From assembly GCA_900540405.1 (NCBI GenBank), contig UQFW01000061.1, positions 1 to 6,126 of the forward strand: 6,126 bases of DNA. Reading direction: 5' to 3'. The notes under the pieces were generated by a model that ran no database searches, was not told where the DNA came from, and worked only from the letters and a program-made list of their open reading frames with translations. The position numbers and the translations under genes were made by a program. This DNA comes from Candidatus Avelusimicrobium faecicola (GTDB lineage Bacteria; Elusimicrobiota; Elusimicrobia; Elusimicrobiales; Elusimicrobiaceae). Shown here piece by piece: positions 4,787 through 6,126 of the stretch (position 1 is the first letter of the stretch; every line of letters starts with the position of its first letter).

Positions 4787-5548
4787 ATGGGTGGACATTC
4801 ACACTGGGCTGGTATTAAACACAAAAAAGCCCTCGTAGACGCCAAAAAAGGCAAAGTATTCACTAAAATTTTAAGAGAAATCACCATCGCCGCCAAAATG
4901 AGCGGCGGCAACCCGGACCAAAACCCCCGCTTGCGCAAAGCGGTGGATGATGCCCGTGCCGCTAACATGCCGTTTGATAACGTCAAACGCGCCATTATGA
5001 AAGGTACCGGCCAACTGCCCGGTGTTTCTTACGAAGAAATCACTTACGAAGGCTACGGCCCCGGTTCCGTGGCGGTTATTGTGGAATGCACCACGGACAA
5101 TAAAAACCGCACGTTTTCCGAAATCCGCAAAATTTTCACCAGCCACGGCGGCAACACGGGTACGGCCGGTTGCGTATCCTATATGTTTAAGAGCAAAGGC
5201 TTAATTGTGGTTAAAAAAGAAGACATCGGCGAAGACGACCTGATGAATTTAGCCTTGGAAGCCGGTGCCGAAGATGTGCGCACCGTGGGTGACGTGTACG
5301 AAGTGCTTACCGCGCCCGATATGGCCGCCATTGATGCCGTTAAAAAAGCCATTGAAGCCAAAGGCATTACGCCCGAATCGGCCGATTTATCCATGATTCC
5401 GGACACCGAGGTCAGCATTACCGACGAACACACCGCCGAAACCTTGATGAAAATGCTGGAAGCCTTGGACGACCACGACGACACCAAAAACGTATACGAT
5501 AACTCCAGCATTGACGAAGCTATTTTAGCCAAACTGGAAGACAAATAG
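4787..5548 (+). CDS. yebC: YebC/TACO1 family protein
   Basis: This is a full-length (253-residue) member of the YebC/TACO1 family. Members have been described as DNA-binding regulators in some bacteria. The mitochondrial homologue TACO1 and, more recently, bacterial members act in translation, easing ribosome stalling at proline-rich stretches. The family signature is strong from the start: GGHSHWAGIKHKKALVDAKKGKVFTK (residues 2-27), then REITIAAKMSGG, NPRLRKAVDDARAANMP, ITYEGYGPGSVAVIVECTTDN, NRTFSEIRKIFTSHGGNTG and the acidic C-terminal domain ending in AILAKLEDK. The usual GHSKW reads GHSHW here, a minor variation. The start is fixed by a consensus ribosome binding site. The gene lies 7 nt upstream of ruvC, the common yebC-ruvC arrangement. 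No defect is seen. Confidence 0.96.
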   Translation: MGGHSHWAGIKHKKALVDAKKGKVFTKILREITIAAKMSGGNPDQNPRLRKAVDDARAANMPFDNVKRAIMKGTGQLPGVSYEEITYEGYGPGSVAVIVECTTDNKNRTFSEIRKIFTSHGGNTGTAGCVSYMFKSKGLIVVKKEDIGEDDLMNLALEAGAEDVRTVGDVYEVLTAPDMAAIDAVKKAIEAKGITPESADLSMIPDTEVSITDEHTAETLMKMLEALDDHDDTKNVYDNSSIDEAILAKLEDK

Positions 5549-5551
5549 AGG
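5547..5551 (+). promoter_or_regulatory. Ribosome binding site of ruvC
   Basis: AGAGG overlaps the end of the yebC stop codon and lies 4 nt before a TTG start, a slightly short spacing. It supports the TTG at 5556, because no ATG or GTG exists between the yebC stop and the first conserved ruvC motif. Confidence 0.6.
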
Positions 5552-5555
5552 CCGC

Positions 5556-6122
5556 TTGACTCCTCTAACGACCACCGTTTTAGGTATAGACCCTGGTTTA
5601 GACAGAACGGGCTGGGCGATTCTGACAAGAAACGCCCGGTCCGCGTTGTCTTTACAGGCGTGCGGGTTGATACATACGGGGGCGGGGCAGGAGTTGCCCC
5701 AGCGGCTGGAATATATTTTCCGGGAATTACAAAAAATTCTGCAAACCTATCAGCCGGACCAAGTGGCTATGGAGCAGAATTTTTTTCTTAAACGCGCCAC
5801 CACCATGGCCCATACGGTTATGACGCGCGGCGTTATTATCCTGGCCTGCCAACTGGCCGGGAAAAACATTACGTTTTATCCCCCCAAGCGGGTAAAAATG
5901 CTCATTTGCGGCACCGGCACCGCGGACAAAAAACAAGTACAGCGTATGGTACAACTGACGCTGAATTTGGATAAAGCGCCGTCGCCCGACGACACCGCCG
6001 ACGCCGTGGCGATTGCTATTTGCCACTTAAAAACCGCCCCCTTAAACAATATGCTCAATGTAAAGGCGGCCTTCCTTGCCAAACTGAAAGCCGCCCGCGA
6101 AGCACAAATCAAAAAGAAATAA
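5556..6122 (+). CDS. ruvC: Holliday junction resolvase RuvC (crossover junction endodeoxyribonuclease)
   Basis: RuvC is the dimeric Mg-dependent nuclease that cuts Holliday junctions symmetrically after RuvAB branch migration, in recombinational repair. The 188-residue product has all four catalytic acids expected of the family. Asp12 lies in VLGIDPGLDRTGWAI, Glu73 in VAMEQNFF, and Asp146 and Asp149 in PDDTADAVAIA. The segment PPKRVKMLICGTGTADKKQVQRMV (109-132) is also typical. The usual LGQARG stretch reads TVMTRG (87-92), a divergent detail. About 30 residues after the last catalytic helix form a Lys- and Ala-rich tail, slightly longer than in many homologues. The start is TTG, chosen because the signature motif begins only eight residues later and no ATG or GTG is available. 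It follows yebC by 7 nt, probably in one transcript. No terminator follows in the four remaining bases, so ruvA may come next. Confidence 0.96.
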   Translation: MTPLTTTVLGIDPGLDRTGWAILTRNARSALSLQACGLIHTGAGQELPQRLEYIFRELQKILQTYQPDQVAMEQNFFLKRATTMAHTVMTRGVIILACQLAGKNITFYPPKRVKMLICGTGTADKKQVQRMVQLTLNLDKAPSPDDTADAVAIAICHLKTAPLNNMLNVKAAFLAKLKAAREAQIKKK

Positions 6123-6126
6123 TTTT

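Noticed and set aside
5179..5628. Minus-strand frame of 149 codons opposite yebC
   Set aside because: Ser-rich antisense shadow of yebC and the ruvC start, with no supporting signals.
1..6126. CRISPR array, insertion sequence, attachment site, phage or defence genes
   Set aside because: No regularly spaced repeats, terminal inverted repeats with a transposase, integrase or defence-family motifs are visible on either strand. The tRNA 3' end is not repeated elsewhere in the window.

Overview
The window is an ordinary, gene-dense bacterial segment. It holds eight protein genes and one tRNA, with no mobile element, CRISPR array or rRNA. It uses the standard code, with TAA, TAG and TGA all serving as stops. 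Six of the eight proteins belong to families I recognise clearly; one more (CpXC) is a family of unknown function and one is an orphan. The protein sequences do not look proteobacterial or like typical Firmicutes. An Elusimicrobiota-like host is my best guess from their general character, but this is weak inference; a marker-gene search would decide it. No stretch over 300 bases lacks a gene; the longest intergenic gaps are about 120-140 bases.

Layout. (1) Bases 1-2190, minus strand: a compact unit reading M50 site-2 protease, scpA, scpB. The protease and scpA are 1 nt apart, and scpA and scpB overlap by one base. ScpA and ScpB are the kleisin and winged-helix partners of the SMC condensin. 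scpB runs off the left edge. (2) Bases 2191-2660: a divergent promoter region, then a single plus-strand gene for an unrecognised 91-residue protein. It has a near-consensus promoter, its own ribosome binding site and a bidirectional terminator. This is the only true orphan and the most interesting spot in the window. (3) Bases 2661-4459, minus strand: a two-gene unit, CpXC-domain protein then a class II tRNA nucleotidyltransferase (CCA/poly(A) polymerase family), joined by an ATGA start/stop overlap. (4) Bases 4516-4683, minus strand: tRNA-Arg(UCG) with no encoded CCA tail, followed by a GC-rich hairpin and a terminator. (5) Bases 4747-6122, plus strand: yebC then ruvC, probably the start of a yebC-ruvC-(ruvA-ruvB) operon that continues past the right edge.

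How the genes fit together. The left unit serves chromosome condensation and segregation together with a membrane protease. The middle unit probably serves tRNA 3'-end maturation, and the neighbouring tRNA is a gene that needs such an enzyme. The right unit pairs a YebC/TACO1-family protein with the Holliday-junction resolvase. I found no convincing new multi-gene system. The points worth following up are the isolated small gene with dyad elements around its promoter, the coupling of a CpXC protein to the tRNA nucleotidyltransferase, the long C-terminal extension of ScpB, and two operon-leading genes without a usable Shine-Dalgarno but with a -10-like box just before the ATG.
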